Shown here piece by piece: positions 62,112 to 64,000 of a stretch of DNA of 64,000 nt (the first letter of the stretch is position 1; every line of letters starts with the position of its first letter). Position numbers and translations under genes: made by a program. Source of the stretch: Methylobacterium sp. NEAU K. Lineage in GTDB: Bacteria > Pseudomonadota > Alphaproteobacteria > Rhizobiales > Beijerinckiaceae. The stretch spans positions 102,423 through 166,422 of the forward strand of contig NZ_JAUYZJ010000010.1 in assembly GCF_030700285.1 (NCBI RefSeq), given 5' to 3'. The notes beneath the pieces were generated by a model. The model was not told the origin of the DNA. It did no database searches and saw only the letters and a list, made by a program, of their open reading frames with translations.

Positions 62112-64000
62112 ATGCAGATCGACATCGCGGCGGTGGAGAGTGCGGCGGGTCTTGAGCTGGCAGGTCCGCCCCTGCGCGCGCGGCCGTGGCTGCGCCGGTT
62201 GGACGACGGGCTGGGCTACCTCGTGGAGATCCCGGCGGCGCTGCTCGTGCTGGCCGAGATCGGCGTGCTGCTCGGCGGGGTGGTGAGCCGCTACGTGTTC
62301 CGTGAACCGCTGGTCTGGTCGGACGAACTGGCCTCGATCCTGTTCCTGTGGCTCGCCATGCTGGGCGCCGTGGTCGCCTTCCGCCGCGCCGAGCACATGC
62401 GCATGACCGCGCTCGTCGCCATGAGCGGCCCGCGCCTGCGCGCCTTCCTGGAGACGGTCGCCCTGGTGGCCGGCCTGATCTTCGTGGCGCTGCTGCTGGA
62501 GCCGGCCTGGGAGTTCGCCAGCGAGGAGGCCTTCGTCCAGACGCCCGCGCTGGAACTCAACAACGCCTGGCGGGCCGCCGCCCTGCCGGTCGGCCTCGGC
62601 CTCATGCTGGTCGTCGCGGCGATCCGCCTGCTGGAGACCGCCGACTGGCGCCTGACCGTGGGCGCGCTGGCGCTGGGCGGGGGCCTCGCCGCCGGGCTGG
62701 TGGCGCTCCAGCCCTGGTTCGCGGGGCTGGGCAACCTCAATCTGCTGCTGTTCTTCGTCCTCGGCGTCGGCGCGCTGGTCTTCTCCGGCGTGCCGATCGC
62801 CTTCGCGTTCGGGTTGTCGACCTTCGCCTACATCACGCTCACCACCAACGCGCCCTCGATGGTGGTGGTCGGGCGCATGGACGAGGGCATGAGCCACCTC
62901 ATCCTGCTGGCCGTGCCGCTGTTCGTCTTCCTCGGCCTGCTGATCGAGATGACCGGCATGGCCCGGGCCATGGTGGGCTTCCTGGCGAGCCTGCTCGGCC
63001 ACGTGCGCGGCGGGCTGCACTACGTGCTGGTCGGGGCGATGTACCTCGTGTCGGGCATCTCCGGCTCGAAGGCGGCCGACATGGCCGCGGTCGCGCCCGT
63101 GCTGTTCCCCGAGATGAAGGCGCGGGGCGCCAAGGAGGGCGACCTCGTGGCGCTCTTGGCCACGACGGGCGCGCAGACCGAGACGATCCCGCCCTCGATC
63201 GTGCTGATCACCATCGGCTCGGTCACGGGGGTGTCGATCACCGCCCTGTTCACCGGCGGCCTGCTGCCGGGCCTCGTGCTCGCCGTGACGCTCTGCGCGC
63301 TCGTGTGGTGGCGCTATCGCGGCGAGGACCTGAGCCACGTCGCCCGGCCCGCGCGGCGGGTCATCGGCCGGGCCTTCGTGGTGGCGGTGCCGGCGCTGGC
63401 GCTGCCCTTCGTGATCCGCTTCGCGGTGGTCGAGGGCATCGCCACCGCCACCGAGGTCTCGACCATCGGGATCGTCTATGCCGCATTGGCAGGGCTGCTG
63501 ATCTACCGTCAGTTCGACTGGCGGCGGCTCTACCCGATGCTGGTGACGACCGCGACGCTGTCGGGGGCGATCCTGCTGATCATCGGCGCGGCCACCGGCA
63601 TGGCCTGGGCGCTGACCCAGTCGGGCTTCTCGCAGACGCTGGCGGTGACGATGAAGAGCCTGCCCGGCGGGGCGATCGGCTTCCTGTTCGTGTCGGCGGC
63701 GGCCTTCATCGTGCTGGGCTCGGTGCTGGAGGGCATCCCGGCGATCGTGCTGTTCGGCCCGCTGCTGTTCCCGATCGCCCGGCAGGTCGGCGTGCACGAG
63801 GTCCACTACGCGATGGTGGTGATCCTCGCCATGGGCATCGGATTGTTCGCGCCGCCCTTCGGCGTCGGCTACTACGCCGCCTGCGCCATCAGCCGGATCC
63901 ACCCGGACGCCGGCATGCGCCCGATCGTCGGCTACATCCTGGCCCTCCTGGTCGGCCTCCTCGCCATCATCCTCGTCCCCTGGTTCTCCATCGGATTCCT
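62112..64000 (+). CDS. TRAP transporter fused permease DctQM (3' end outside window)
   Basis: A fused TRAP membrane subunit, open to the window edge after 629 codons. ATG 62112 has GGAGGG upstream. The small DctQ part covers about residues 30-170 (VVSRYVFREPLVWSDELASI, then RRAEHMRM), a linker with two extra helices follows, and the DctM part begins near 215 with FSGVPIAFAFGLSTF and contains SGISGSKAADMAAVAPVLFP. Together with the DctP at 56626 it completes a sodium-coupled importer. Fused proteins of about 630-640 residues are normal, so the stop is probably just past the window. Confidence 0.92.
   Translation, partial: MQIDIAAVESAAGLELAGPPLRARPWLRRLDDGLGYLVEIPAALLVLAEIGVLLGGVVSRYVFREPLVWSDELASILFLWLAMLGAVVAFRRAEHMRMTALVAMSGPRLRAFLETVALVAGLIFVALLLEPAWEFASEEAFVQTPALELNNAWRAAALPVGLGLMLVVAAIRLLETADWRLTVGALALGGGLAAGLVALQPWFAGLGNLNLLLFFVLGVGALVFSGVPIAFAFGLSTFAYITLTTNAPSMVVVGRMDEGMSHLILLAVPLFVFLGLLIEMTGMARAMVGFLASLLGHVRGGLHYVLVGAMYLVSGISGSKAADMAAVAPVLFPEMKARGAKEGDLVALLATTGAQTETIPPSIVLITIGSVTGVSITALFTGGLLPGLVLAVTLCALVWWRYRGEDLSHVARPARRVIGRAFVVAVPALALPFVIRFAVVEGIATATEVSTIGIVYAALAGLLIYRQFDWRRLYPMLVTTATLSGAILLIIGAATGMAWALTQSGFSQTLAVTMKSLPGGAIGFLFVSAAAFIVLGSVLEGIPAIVLFGPLLFPIARQVGVHEVHYAMVVILAMGIGLFAPPFGVGYYAACAISRIHPDAGMRPIVGYILALLVGLLAIILVPWFSIGF

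Noticed and set aside
61983..63902. Long minus-strand frame opposite the DctQM gene
   Set aside because: Composition rich in His, Asp, Gln and Arg with no motif; the plus strand encodes a typical TRAP permease.

Overview
The window is a high-GC alphaproteobacterial chromosome segment, most likely Methylobacterium or a close relative (Methylobacteriaceae). The strongest pointers are a 557-residue formate-tetrahydrofolate ligase of the FtfL type, a tandem-hotdog mesaconyl-CoA hydratase of the ethylmalonyl-CoA pathway, and the block hemE-hemJ / dnaQ-coaE-aroE-maf-rho, which in alphaproteobacteria usually lies near the replication origin. The genus is inferred from gene content; no database search was possible.

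Region 1 (1-21700) is housekeeping: haem synthesis (hemE, hemJ), histidine synthesis (hisZ-hisG overlapping), a PHB-type esterase, the DNA polymerase III proofreading subunit gene dnaQ, then a tight minus-strand run maf / CDF metal exporter / aroE / coaE, then rho. Plus-strand genes follow: a DUF3429 membrane protein, hisS, a HAD-IIA protein and a 2-keto-4-pentenoate hydratase-like protein. A PetP/PetR-type MarR plus response-regulator pair faces an 8-oxoguanine deaminase.

Region 2 (21700-44230) holds ftfL, a large periplasmic TPR protein, ETF-ubiquinone oxidoreductase, a divergent family-4-like uracil-DNA glycosylase, a YpfJ-type zinc metallopeptidase, a complete dipeptide/oligopeptide ABC importer (dppABCDF-like, split by a hairpin), a two-gene RND efflux system, an L,D-transpeptidase, a small outer-membrane beta-barrel protein, mesaconyl-CoA hydratase and YggT.

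Region 3 (44306-46400) is a boundary: tRNA-Ala(CGC) with a clear promoter, followed at once by a mosaic of broken insertion sequences (an IS3-family element, an IS110-family 5' fragment that keeps its upstream non-coding arm, and a second, frameshifted IS3-family element). This looks like an insertion hot spot at the 3' side of a tRNA gene.

Region 4 (46570-64000) is an accessory catabolic region with two arms. The minus-strand arm runs from a LivK-type binding protein through a hydroxyisobutyrate-dehydrogenase-like enzyme, an aldehyde dehydrogenase, a homoserine-dehydrogenase-like/SAF protein, a YciI protein and an orphan DctP to an enoyl-CoA hydratase-like protein. A divergent LysR gene probably controls it. 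The plus-strand arm, facing a GntR/FCD gene with palindromic candidate operators, runs DctP, acyl-CoA ligase, AEC transporter, thiamine-diphosphate lyase, fused DctQM. The second arm reads as uptake of a carboxylic or hydroxy acid, CoA activation, and C-C cleavage by an enzyme with features of 2-hydroxyacyl-CoA lyases. If so, the C1 product would feed the formate/FtfL route of this methylotroph. That pathway is the most interesting hypothesis here and is an inference. No CRISPR array, phage module or rRNA operon was seen.
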